Notes: generated by a model from the letters alone, not told the origin. A DNA stretch of 64,000 nucleotides from Neckera pumila (GCA_963969595.1 OZ018408.1:44269022-44333021); one strand, 5' to 3'; shown: positions 34,540 to 47,000, numbered from the stretch's first letter. Translations and numbers: made by a program.

Positions 34540-37500
34540 CTATGCTGAGCTAGAGCTACCCTCAGTTTCTGACAAATCAGAATATGTTTTGATGGCTGAA
34601 TCATTCACGAATTTGAGAACACGTGGATCTACGAAGTGGGCCCTAGAAGCTGGCTGAGGGTTATCTCTAACAAAACGACGAGCAATCTCCTCCGCATATA
34701 CGGGTAGGTGATAGAGTTTTGGGGGGCTAGGAAAGAAACTTGGATTGGCAAAAAAAGGAAGATGTGTGGACGTCTTCACTTCTTTGGGATGCCTACAAAG
34801 CCATAGAAACACATGTCAGATTTGCACAAGTTTTGTTTCTAATGGGGCCAAATAAAAGGAGCTTAAGGAGAAACTTACTTACTGAATCAAGATGTTGGTA
34901 TGATATGTTGCATTGGTACGTCCTCGTCTTCAAGCTCTATCGTGGCACTAGACACGCTTTCTAGTATAGATTGAGGAATGATAGCGGCGCGCATCCCTGG
35001 AGCAATAACAGCGTCAAAGATAGCCTTGTCCGCTTCAAATGCAAGGACATGGTGACGTGTGGCCCGGCAAGCTTGAATGCTTGATCCTGTCATCAATCAA
35101 AATAGGAATAAGCGGTCTAGCAAACCGAAAGACAATGCTCCATGTGCATATGGATGAATGTAGAATAAAATATAAAAACAGAAGTACCTGTAGCAGCTGT
35201 GCAGTCCACAATCACTGACCCCGGTTCAGAGCAGCCTTCAATAAGCATCTGCATGAATTCGCGGTCCTTCTCCCGAGGTCCCCGCCATGGTATGTTGCCA
35301 TTCATACTAACATCTTCCTTGTTTGTAAAATTCTGAAGGATGCATGACAGCGGTGGCCTACTCATTATGTACCCGTGTCCTTCTCTTCCTCACAGGAGGA
35401 CAATGCAAGATGACAAAATATCGCTTACCGTCTTAGAGGGATCCGCAGGCGATGTCAAATGCAGAAGATTCATGCACAGGTATGTATCAAGTATGCGGAA
35501 TCCATAGGACTGGCAGCATCCAAGAATCTGGCTCTTGTGAGGAAGAGAAGGACACGGGTACATGATAAGTAGGCCACCGCTGTCATGCAAGTACTCTTGC
35601 GCAAAATCGAAGGTGGGCACCAAGAAGTCCGACTTGTACTTGTTCCACTTCGGAATGGGATTTGGTGGAGCGGAAACGGTAGGGACGTGGAGCCCTTCTG
35701 GAACGTCTACAATAATCAAATCTACCGCGGCCTTGGCAATGAATTTGCCATTGAAGTAGCGGTCCTTGTCACCTGAATGTTGGAGACAATAAGAAATTTT
35801 TAGGAAGTAGATCTTAAGATGAATAAGACGAGACTAGCTCAATGAACTTGGACCATGAAAATCTATGTCAAATGACCATTAGAACATAAACAATGTTGGG
35901 ATATTATTCACAAACCATGGCTAAGAATGCAAGAACATCGGAGAAGGCCTTCTGATTACTGGAAAGATCACCCAGTGACAAGTTCAGGATACACTCGTCA
36001 ATATCGGGAATTGGATCCAGGTTGTGAACAGTCGGTGTCAAGCCATGCACCAGTCTCTCCTGGGTCAAAGAGAAGCCAGATGAAGTGTCCTTCATTTCGA
36101 CTGCACTTCTAGCCGGTTCCTGAAACGCGATCTCCGCCTTCCGCTTTGTGTTTTTCTTCTTTGCCTTCTCCTGCTCCTTCACCTGCTTCGCGGCAAGCCT
36201 CTTGTATTTTGTATCTTCGGTCTTCTTCTTTGCTTCCTCCCATTTGTCCTCCTTTTTCTTGTCAGATGCTTCCCTCCTAGCAATGCCTTGGCACGCGCCT
36301 CCGGATCTAAGTTTGCAAACTTGTCGAACTCTATCTCAACATCAGTGGATTCCTTCAATGATGTGAAGAGAGCTTCCTCTTCGGGTGGAGTAGTCCCAAA
36401 GTTACACTCCAAGTACCAGGGGCATGCTCGAAGATGTGGAGTGGTCCATTTCTGTAGCTGAGTTGTTGAGAACATGCAATCCGAGGAGGATGGGGTCAAC
36501 CATGTAGTAAGAAACGGTGGTAAGTCCCCCTTCTTGATAGCCTTCTTTGCGTACAGCTCCAATTTAAAATATCTACAAACAAAAAAATGTTAGGACCATT
36601 TCAGATTTGCGACTCATTGATTCCGAGGAAATGAAATCAAAGTGAACTTGACTTACATGGTATCGAACCGCAATGAGGTCATCCCTCCAAACAAGCAACG
36701 ATCTAACGGGTCATATTCAAAAATCCTCCGTCACAACCTAGGCCGACCAAACGAATGTCTCGGCCCTGAAACACCATCCTAAATAGATATACCCATGCAT
36801 ACCATTTACAGTGTATCCTCAAAAGAATTGTCAAAAAACCCTAAGCTAGTGTACATTGAAATAGACGACGAGGATTTGTGAAGGCAGTGCTTCTCATCAG
36901 GGAAGGCTTAAGGATTCGTCTTGGGGCCGAGAGTGGACCGCGAAGGAGATAGGTCATGCATAACAATGAGTGAAATCATATTCAATCGAAGCAATTAAAT
37001 AGTGGGACATATATATGGTGAACAATGAAGCGTAGACTATACATGTAGATCAAGCGCTTCACGGCACCAATAGCACCTCTGAAATCCTTAAAGGGCTCCG
37101 ACATCTTGTAGGCATCTGCTCCCTTAAACATGCCCGTGTACGCCAGATCCCATAGCTTCAATCTCCAATCTTCTAGGTATTCTGGTAGAGTCTGTGGATC
37201 AGTGGGAACAGCCATGTTGATTGGGATATTGTCAACGCAAATAATACTCTCAAACATCTCCGTGGCGGTTTCCTCCAACTGCACAAAGAACAATATGAGA
37301 GTTACAGATCAAGTGGAAGCAGACATGAGATTGCCAGAGCCTAGAGATGATAGTAGAGCACTGGAGATACTAATGGGAATTATGGACCGACTTACCCCTG
37401 CGTACCAACACGCCTTCACGAGGAATAGTAACAATCTGTCTTCATTAACAGGTCGAGGTGGAAATTTTTGAGCCTCCCAAGTAGGACCAGAGGCATTCAT

Positions 37501-39508
37501 CCACTTCAGCCACTTGATCTTGTATACTGGGTTGGCCACTGCTGTGGCAATCATCTGGAGCTTTTCGAGAGTTAACTCCGGAACAGCAAAGAGACTCCAG
37601 TGTCTCTCAATCTGCAATCCAATGATTGACCATATTAAGTACCAAACATCAATAAATGTGAATCAGTAGCACATCCACAAGGATAGAGTCATACCTCCTT
37701 TACAAACTCCGGACCGTGCTTTGGGTCTGCTACCGCAACAATCTTCGAAAGTTTTTGGCGATAGTTAGCAGTGGACTCCTTGATAGAGATCCTCATTGCC
37801 ATCGCAACTCCTTCAGGAGTCACCTCATCATTGGGAGTATCTTCTTTGTACTTCCGAACTGCATCATCCGTAGCAGCGGATATCTCTTGCTAGCAATGCC
37901 CACAAAACATATTATATTAAAATATGGTAAGGTCAGAAAGCAAGTCGTGATGAACATCATAACAGAAGAAGGTAAATAATATCAGTTATACCTTGAATAT
38001 GAATGAGGTGAAGACCTCTAGAGGCATGGAGTACCATTTACTTCGAGTACTCTGCTTACAGGTGAGTACTTCATCAGGATTGAGGAGCTCCATAAACTTC
38101 TCGAGCTCCATACCTCCGTACTTCTGCACTCGGTATAAGGTATGCACGAGGTTTGTCTTGATATGTGAGTTCTCTGTATGCCTGAAATTACAATGTCACA
38201 AGAAACATAGCATTCATAAATAATATGTGATTTACAATCATTAAGAAAATGCATTTCCAAATTCAATGACAGAACAGAAATCATACTTGTTGATATCGTG
38301 CATTGCTTGCATGGTTGCTCCAATGTGGTTTTTGGTATCCAGAATGATGGAATCCACGCAAATATGCCAAGCTCTCTCCGTAGGGTGAAGCCGCATGATA
38401 TAGTTCATCCAAGCCAATTGTCTGTGATTCCCATCACAGACATAAAACTTGTAGTCTACAAGGTGCTTCAATGCAGGGAGTGACTTGAGTCGCATGTTGA
38501 ATTGGTCATTCAGTGAATTCCACAGAGGTCCCCATTCCTCTTTCTCTGAGTCCGTGAACATCGCCATCTGGCCTCCTTCATCTGCAATTGAGACATAGAA
38601 CACACGCGCTCCTTCTTCGTATCCGCGACTGAATTGATTTTCGAGCAATATCAAGTCACAAGAAAGGGTAGGACAAACCATCGGCATCGGCACCAACCTA
38701 CATAGCGGAATTCGCATTCGAGACAGGTCCGAGGTGGTTAACCTCAAACTCGATATCATAGAGATCGTGTCCATTGTCTGTGATCTCCTTATGTCGTCCT
38801 CCATGTAGCTCTCGGGAACACCCGGTATATGACTCACTCCACCGTCATCCATGTCCTGATCCAAAATCATGGACGTAGTGGATTTGTCTATGTTCTGCAG
38901 TTTTACATGATTCATTGTTAGTGTATGAATCAATCAGAGTTGAAACAGGATCTCCTATATTCATTACAAGAACTCAAAATGGCGTACTAATGAATGCTAA
39001 TTACAGTGGCGGGCCATCATGGGCAAAAATATCATTTTCAATCAATGAGGAATTATATATAGACAACGCTTCATATTGCACAATTGCATGTCTCCAATAC
39101 AGCATGGTAGTGTCCACAACAAAAAATTAATACATCATCCTCGGAATCAAATCCGGATGTGACATCCGCGATGTCATATTCACATGAGCAGAAATCCTCG
39201 GATGACAATGATCCTGATAGAATCTGAACTGTCTCATTTGATCCTAAAGATGTGCAAGCCGAATTGGGGGTAGGGAGATATCCCCCTCGATGTATATTGT
39301 CAATGAATAGATGTCAGTCCCGGAGTAGGCCATTGATGTTTACCCCAGGACTATGCGCGGGAACTTCTGGTGCAATGTCAGTCGGATGATTTTGCAGCGC
39401 CTGCTCCAGTGGCACATGATTAACAATAGCGTCAGGCGCCATAGGCACCGGTGGGTCGATGGCATCTTGCGACAACGGCACTGGATGGTTGAAGGCATCT
39501 TGAGCCAT
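34540..39508 (-). pseudogene. ParB-like domain plus class-beta amino-methyltransferase, multi-exon
   Basis: I joined 13 exons with GT-AG borders: 39508-39344, 39223-39134, 38894-38287, 38181-37992, 37889-37695, 37611-37396, 37278-37043, 36725-36657, 36572-35916, 35764-35429, 35332-35188, 35086-34879 and 34792-34540. Phases agree at every junction, giving about 1,120 residues. The N-terminus has an 11-residue repeat (MAQDAFNHPVP and two relatives). A ParB-like motif YVCDGNHRQLAW lies near residue 238, a Lys/Glu-rich coiled segment near 700-750, methyltransferase motif IV DLIIVDVPEG near 829, motif I VIVDCTAATGSS near 964 and motif II HHVLAFEAD after it. Motif IV before motif I is the class-beta order of N6-adenine and N4-cytosine DNA methylases; both motifs deviate from the usual (D/N/S)PP(Y/F/W) and FxGxG. 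Two lesions are visible: a one-base shift near 36,280 and an in-frame TGA at 34887-34889. A 5' non-coding exon may lie near 42.6 kb. DNA methylation is inferred, not shown. Confidence 0.68.
35341..35589. repeat. 58-bp inverted repeat pairing a methyltransferase exon with its next intron
   Basis: Bases 35341-35398, inside the intron 35333-35428, are the reverse complement of bases 35532-35589 in the exon encoding YLHDSGGLLIMYPCPSLPHK, with three mismatches in 58. The loop is about 133 bases. In the minus-strand transcript the exon copy comes first and the antisense copy follows in the intron, ending eight bases from the acceptor. The pre-mRNA can therefore fold into a long hairpin covering the donor region. 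Confidence 0.85.
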
Positions 39509-40640
39509 AGGCAGCTGCGGGTCGATGGGGTTCACCTGAAAGTAATAATTGCACATTATACAATGCCAACATGAAACTCAACCACTGATTTGATTACTGC
39601 TACACTTTGATAGAACGATATGATGAAATTGGATTCAGTCTGGAACCAATATAACCTATCATGGTCCCAAAATCACATCCTAATAATTACAGACAAAAAG
39701 CAGGAACACAATCTCATTAGGTCAACTGATACTCAGAAACGATTTTAGGCCAACCTACGGTTCAGAATCCCGGCTTATGATTTCAAAACATGGTCTCCAG
39801 CAATCTCTCAAGATCTGGACATTGTCAAGATTTTGGCAATTTATGCTTAACCATGTAACTCAGATATGTTCTCTCGGGCCCGAGTCATCTTGGGTGCATG
39901 GCAGGGTATGCAATGAGAGGGTGCATTCAGGACTCCAAGTGTCATACATGTCTTCACTAAATAAGGATATGTTTGTTAGATCACACTATAGATTTGAGAT
40001 TCATCCGAGACTCTCAATGAATGAAATCAAAAGCATCGAGCCAGGAACACAACTCTCGGGCCCGAGATGTCTACCCCACCTTCTCGACTATGCATAAACC
40101 ATGATCATTGTCTACAGTTCCTCAGATTCCCTCCACATTTCTAGGCAATGAGACTAATAAATAACTGAGCATTAAAGCATTGTCATGAATTTTTGGCAAC
40201 CGTGACGGTATTGATAAATCCAAACTCTAATTCGTGAAGCATCCCGAATTCAAGGAATTAAGCATAGACCTAATTCCCCAAATTATACTATCAGCATCGA
40301 GATTACATTGAACTTGTATTACACTCAATATATAACATCACATGCTAACTGATCATACAAATTCATAGAGGTTCAAATTTCCTCCGATCCCGATATCAAT
40401 GGTTATCTGTAAGAGGACGCCTTACTGGTTTGGGACAAACTGGATTCCTCTGCATAGTCATGCCGACAGTATTCAATTCTCGGCACCGAGGCTTTTGCCA
40501 CCACTAGTGAGTCATGCAAACCTGGTTACTCATATTTGAAATGCATATGACCTAATTTCATAAAATTCATAAATTACTGACCAGTACGACCAATTTTGCA
40601 CTCTATCGAACAAGAATTGTGAAATCTCTGAGAACTACAT
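39509..40640. other. Spacer with two perfect CTCGGGCCCGAG palindromes
   Basis: Upstream of the methyltransferase coding exons. Perfect 12-bp palindromes CTCGGGCCCGAG occur at 39873-39884 and 40055-40066, and CTCGGCACCGAG at 40479-40490. They look like diverged leading members of the 170-bp array that follows. No gene is recognised. Confidence 0.55.
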
Positions 40641-41900
40641 GAAGTCATCTGGAATTTTTGCATAACTGCGGTATGGCAAATTAGCTCTCGACACTAAGAG
40701 CTCTGGGAGACCGAAACGGCTTTGCATGTTATGTAAAATTCAATGAAAGCACAGCTACAGGAATTCGAGGTTTCACTACTGTAATGCTTGCTAGTTTTTC
40801 TCCAAATCATATTATGAAAGTATAGCTATGCATGACCATCTCTGGGTAGACCATGTCTTGGTCCTGAAAGCTGTACAGGACCGAAGGGATTATGCATGAT
40901 AACTAATCCTCAACAAATGCACAGATACAGGAACTCAGGATTTCCTTATGATAATACTGGTTAGTCATTCTCTAACTAAAATTACGCTATCACTGCTATG
41001 CATGGCCGTTGTCGTTTGGACCATGCCTTGGTCCCGAGAGCGTTACGAGACAGAACACATTATGCATGTCATGCAATCCGAAATGAAAGCACAGATACAA
41101 GAACTTGAGATCTCCATATGATAATATTGGTTAGTCATTCCCTAACTAAAATTACGCTATCAATGCTATGCATGGCCGTTGTCATTTAGACCATGCCTCG
41201 GTCCCGAGAGCATTGCGAGACAGAACAAATTATGCATGTCATGCAATCCGAAATGAAAGCACAGAGACAGGAACTTGAGATCTCCATATGATAATACTGG
41301 TTAGTCATTCCCTAACTAAGATTATGCTATCAATGCTATGCATGGCCGTCATCGTTTAGACCATGCCTCGGTCCCGAGAGCGTCACAAGACAGAACAGAT
41401 TATGCATGTCATGCAATCCGAAATGAAAGCACAGATATAGGAACTTGAGATTTCCATATGATAATACTGGTTAGTGCTTCCCTAAATCAAATTAAGGAAT
41501 CTAAGCTATGCACGATTGTCTTTGGTTAGACCATGTCTCGGTTACAAGACCACTCCGAGAAAGAATGGACTTTGTATGATATGTAAACCTCAACAAATGC
41601 ATAGATACAATCACTCCAGAATTCTGTAGAATTTCACTGGTTAGTATTGCCTTAAATCAGATTAGGCAATCAATGCTATGCATGACCATCGCTGGGTAGA
41701 CCAAATCTCGGCCCCGAGAGCTCTACGAGACCAATAGGGTTACGCATGATATGTAATCTTCATTGTAAATACAGATACAGGAACTCGGGATTTCCTTGTT
41801 ATAGTAGTGGTTAGTCTTTCCCTAATTCAATTTAGGCAATGAAAGCTTAGCAGGACCGTCGTTGGGTAGACCATGTTTCGTTCCCGAGACGTTACTCTCA
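40641..41900 (+). repeat. 170-bp tandem satellite array
   Basis: The word CATGGCCGTT or a close relative begins at 40831, 41001, 41171, 41341, 41511, 41681 and 41851, an exact 170-base step; an older unit is visible from 40661. Each unit contains a CTCGGTCCCGAG-type near-palindrome in the same register (41197, 41367, 41537, 41707, 41877, and weaker at 40857 and 41027), then ...GAAAGCACAGATACAGGAACT and GGTTAGTCATTCCCTAA. Units at 41.0-41.45 kb are the most alike and the edges most diverged, the usual pattern of a homogenising tandem array. It lies between the divergent methyltransferase and transposase genes. Confidence 0.92.
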
Positions 41901-42199
41901 TAGAACAGAGTATACATACTCCATGAGTCGGTGGACACAAAAAATACTAATAACCTGTACTCGGGAAAAGCAGTGAAGGGACCGAGACCAAAATCTGAGT
42001 GAACTAGCCCAGGACATTTGACTGACACACCTACCATAACACAATCAATGACTACAAATATACAGACTTTGTCCAAGGTCTGAACAGATGCTCTATCAAT
42101 TTCCTTGATCCCTATTTCGCGTGAACCCGTCAAATGATATTGCAAGTGAGTGCACTCTATTACGATATGCATACTAGTGAGTCCACAAAACCCTCTCTC

Positions 42200-42970
42200 G
42201 AGACCGAGACAACACCGCAAGCGCAGAAGTCTTCGTCCGCTAGCTGAAAGAGAATGATCAGATAACCAAATCCTTAACTTTCTTCAAGGGATCCCTAGCC
42301 TAAAAGTCTCGCAATCTTGACTCGCTACCCCTAACTTATACTGCCGCTCGTTAATTGATCTCCTAAGTTGTAGCTGTGATAAACCAAATCGAAATTGTAA
42401 ATAACGATCCTCTTGTCTAATGCTTGGACTGACGCAATCCTGCTGCAAATCTCGATCCTAGTTTGGCGACCTTATGAGATCTCAGATAGCTATGAGAGAG
42501 TGAAGACATTTCAAGACCGGAGTATCACGCGAGAGACCTTAACCTTGTTCATAAGAAAACGAAGTATGCTATACCTCATTCGCAGTCGAATCCGCCTCTC
42601 TGCCAGGTGCTTCCCCTTCTCCGTCTCCAAGCTTCCCGCGGCGCGGTCAAAGATTGCGCGACATGATAAAAGTACTTGCAATGCACAAACCCGTGTTCCA
42701 AACCTCACACACCCAACGAATAAGCATGCATCAATACAAGAAAGCAACGCTTGGGAAGGTCGGCGGCGGACTACTCTCAAGCCTCGCGGCGATGTGTGCC
42801 TGTTTAGGGTTCTTGAGGGCCGTTTTCTTCAGATCTCGGAGTGGGGTTTGCGAGGGCAGTCCGGGTATACGACTTTCCGATTCTATTCCGGGTATGGAGT
42901 TCCCGCTGACGGGGTACGGTATAAGGTGACCTGGGAAATGAAGGTTACTTTTGGCATTTGAGTTTCGTTT
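42200..42970. promoter_or_regulatory. GC-rich block, possible shared promoter / leader exons
   Basis: Between the divergent methyltransferase (-) and transposase (+) genes, 42,560-42,960 is distinctly GC- and CpG-rich and open on both strands. On the minus strand a donor (GAATGAG followed by GTATAG) at about 42,575 could end a non-coding leader exon for the methyltransferase gene. The plus-strand 182-codon frame (42413-42961) has no recognised motif and may be chance. Promoter function is inference from position and composition. Confidence 0.35.
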
Positions 42971-44029
42971 TGTCTACGCTGAAGAATTGGTAATCCTTAT
43001 TTTTTTATTTCTAATTCTCGGCTGTGATTACTAATCCCCCGTATAGCTAAATTAGTTTGAGGGAGTCTTAGTGTAGAGGTACTCATGCCAATTGTGGTCA
43101 TACATTGGAGTGTACATATGTATTTAGGAGTTCGTTTGTCAAGAATTCTTGATATTTCTGAATACCTTAGAGCTATATACAACAAGAATTGACCGAAATA
43201 TGAAAAATCTTGAGTATTCTGATGTAATCTATTCAAGAGAGTCAAGAGCAAGTGCAATATCCATGAAGAATTCGACGACATATGCTATTTTTAATGGAAT
43301 GTCAGAATACTCTCTTATATATAAGAACATTAATATGGTGGAGAGCACTATGACATGTTTCAGAATTGCAGATGCTCCAAACAGTCTAACACCATTGCTA
43401 ATCTCTCCACTGGTGTCAGATTAGATATTAATAATGGGATAATACGCTATCATGTATTTATTAGGTGTCCACTATGGATCAACTGCCCTTACTTGTCTGG
43501 TTTGCGCTCAAAGGAGGGTCATTAATTATATGTAACTTGTTAGAATGCAATTATATTCAAAATCACAATCGACCGGCGGCGGTTCAACGTGTCACATATT
43601 ATACTACTAGCCCTTTCTATTGTCCATGGGCTCCGTATTGAAGCCTATCGCGACACCTTGAATATTTGTTTCACAGACCACTGACACTAACACTAACATT
43701 AGTGAATCAAATGTGCTCGTTGGGAGGCGGCGTATAATTGAGTCATACGCATAATTTTGAATTTGAAAGGGCTTGGCATTTACTTAACCATCAATGTGTA
43801 TACGGTGACTGGTCGCAAAGGTATTCCACCCAACTCTTTACCACTGATTAATCAAGTTTTATTGCCTTCTTGATTATAAACGTTTTCCTGATTGAAATGA
43901 TGAGTATCACCATGTTGTCAACTCTTCTGTGCAAATGGCTTTCATGATGTCTGCTCCCGGTTAGTTAGTCTTGTGTATTGGGTCTGTGGTTTCTGTGATG
44001 CAGTGATGTTCCTGTTTTATCTCTTCTAG
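42971..44029. other. Leader or intron region of the transposase gene
   Basis: AT-rich, with no gene. It ends with the acceptor TTATCTCTTCTAG at 44029, so it probably includes a first intron of the transposase gene. Confidence 0.45.
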
Positions 44030-44077
44030 AAGCAGTACTATATATTGTCGCGATCAGTTTCATCTGGTCCCGTTGGG

Positions 44078-47000
44078 ATGGTAGACTTTCAGGACATGGT
44101 TGTTGTCAAAGCAAATGGTGAAGGCGTACCCTGGATTTTTCGTGTAAGCCAAGATGGATTGGCATCAGTTTCGGCAGCTCGCTTGAGTCTTCGGTTTCAA
44201 TTTACAGCAAGCTCGATCCATGTTGACGAAGATGTATTTGATTGCAACTCAGGAGAACTTACGCACACCATAGGACAAGTGCCTGCTTTGGTTGGAGAGG
44301 ACATTTCTTGGAACTTGAAGCCAGGAAAATATAGAGCATATGGGGTCCCTTGCCACGAGAATGAAGCTTCTGTAGACTTACAAACACCACGTCGGTCCTC
44401 CTTGTTGTCGTCTAAGAAGCCTCCTCTGATACATGTTAAGATAGAACAAAGCCCCCCCAATGTCACTGTCCTTAGTTCTGACTCAGATACAACCTCTCCT
44501 GAACCTCTCTTGAGTACACACGCTCCCTCTCCGATGACGACATTCCCCTCGCTTACTAGCGTGAAGTCACCGGTCATTGAGTTCAAAAATGACTTAACAA
44601 GATCCGTAGCATTGATCATTCAATGCTTGAGAGGTTTAAGGAACTTGAAGGGCTGTAGGAATGTGTTGGCAAAAATTGATTATGACCAGATTTGCATTCA
44701 GAGAGTGACCGACTTGCCTCCAAGTTTTAACGGCGATCTCATATTTGAGCTACCGCCACTAGATAGTGGATCCTCTCCTTCTCATGCTCGGTAGATGATT
44801 GGGATGGATAAAAGATACGATGGCCATGTTTGGTCAAAAACCGTCATTACGAACATCACTAATCGTATGGGATTGTCGTTTCGCACTTCCGTTTGTATAG
44901 GGCATCTTAGATGCATGAACAGTAATTGCGAGTTCCTTAGTTGGGTTCACCGAATCAGAACTGTGAATGAATTGGAATGGGAAGGACTGTGCCCCACGGC
45001 ACTTGATGTTGGACAATTGCACCCTCTTGGGTCATCCTTGGTTTGCAAAATTTGTAAAGAACCTCCGAGTTGTATTGCAAGGTGTTCTGTGAGAGTATAC
45101 TATGTCATCGGCAACTGCAACATGACCCGAGCATTTGTACATTTAGGCATTCATGAGCATCCCGTAAAGTAGGGAGAATTGAGAGACATGAAGGACCTTA
45201 CTCGGTCTCTTATTGGGCAGCAGATGGAGAAGACACCGACTGCGACAAATTCTTCCATCGTCCTTGAGGCTACAAAAGAGTTGCTTGGGGACCTTCTCTT
45301 GCGTCCTGATGGGATGATGCCGAAGACAATGGACTTTACTGAGCTGGTACCAGTATTACACAAGTGCAAGTACTTCAGCTCTCCAAGTATGCGAAATGAG
45401 GTAACTTCTTTTAAGTATTTGAGGAGGTTCGGAGTCATCGACAGCATTACTAAGTTGAGGGGTTCCAGTACTTGGGCTTTTGTTCAGGAGAGCAAATTCC
45501 CTAGTCAAGGAACTGATGCTGATAAAGTATTTGTGTTTAAGATGTCCAAAGTAGGTCCGGGAAGTGGAGTGGACTTAGTAAAACGCATGCAAATGGGCGG
45601 TGACCTGGAAGATGCATGGATAATGTTTGATCATGTAAAACGTGTTATAGAGTGGACCACTATGGCGTGCCATGTCTATGATTCTTTATACTGTCGAGTT
45701 ATGACAATCGCTGTTTGCGACATGCAATCAGAAGATTGAGCAGCCCAGATTCTGTTCTAGCAAAATTTGAATTCCGTTCTTGAGAGACACAGTGTACCTC
45801 AGACTCAATTTAAGGGATTCATGGCTGACAGTGCTCAAGCAAACTGGAATGCTATGAGGATGATTTATGGATCGGGGGACATCAACGTGCCAATGGACAA
45901 TCGGGAAAGGACTTGCCTCTTTCATTGGACTCAATCGATGGAGAAGCATACCAAAGCTGAAATTCGTAGTGACCTACAAGACCAACATCGACACCTTTGC
46001 AAACAATACAAGAATGCTATTTCGCCGGAGGAATTTGAAACCCGTTACTTGGCTATCAAGGCTTGGTGGCTATCATCGGGTGCTACAACGGTAGAAGGCT
46101 TGCATCGACTCGAGTTGTGGCTCTCATTTTGGCATTTCCGATATCGGCAATGGGGCGGCTTCATGCAACTTGTAAGTGTCTTGTAAGTGTCTTCATTAGA
46201 CTAGTTCAATAGCATTTAAACTTATAATCAAATGGGAACTGTCGGGGGATAATTGAGTCATCCGCTAATATTGTTTCGTGTCCCTAAACCAGCCTATTCA
46301 TAATGCTCAGTCGGTGGTCGGAGTGATAGACAAGATAGAGTTCCATGGTCCAATTATCAGATTTCCATTTCCACGGGTTGGTGTCTAACAGAACATATGC
46401 TCAGAAATCCTTGCTTGGGTCGCTCGCCAGATGTGTTGTCTCGGGTCCGAGACTCATTTCTCGGAGGCTTTGAAAATGACTTGTAGGTCATGCTGCATTA
46501 TGTGACTTTGGTGCAATGGTTGGTAGTGGTCCTCGAATTGTCCTATTGGGGCCTATAGAATAGTAATATTTGGATTTGTCATGGCCCCTTTCTACCCTTC
46601 TTCCATGCAACTATTGTGGAGTGGTTATTTGTAAGTGTAAATGAGCATAATAAAATTCCATACCCTAAACCCCCTAACTGCATTTATGGCACTTTGTAGA
46701 ACAATTGTTTGCATGTCTCTTTCTATGATTCAGTGACACCTTTACTTTCTTTCTGTAGAATCTCAGCGAAATTGAGCTTGCAGAAATGCCGTCGTGCAAC
46801 CTAGCAGAGACGGTACACAATAAGTGGCTTCAACAATGTGGTAATCGTGGTAACGACTTGTACATAGCCATTGTTGACAACTTTGTAAGAGCTTTCATGC
46901 AAATGGTTAGGTACTACTAGTATCTAAAAGGAAACGAACCCGGGACAGGACCTGGAAAGGAAGAGCTGTTACTTCGAGTTGCTCAACGATCGGCTGTGCG

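Noticed and set aside
34540..39508. Bacterial or phage contamination as source of the ParB/methylase gene
   Set aside because: The gene is split by many GT-AG introns whose phases join, and it sits within plant transposon ends.
40641..41900. CRISPR-like regularly spaced repeat
   Set aside because: The whole 170-base unit is repeated rather than a short repeat with unique spacers, and the context is a plant nuclear genome.
42413..42961. 182-codon plus-strand ORF in the GC-rich block
   Set aside because: No motif, overlapped by open frames on the other strand, and better explained by high GC content of a promoter or leader region.
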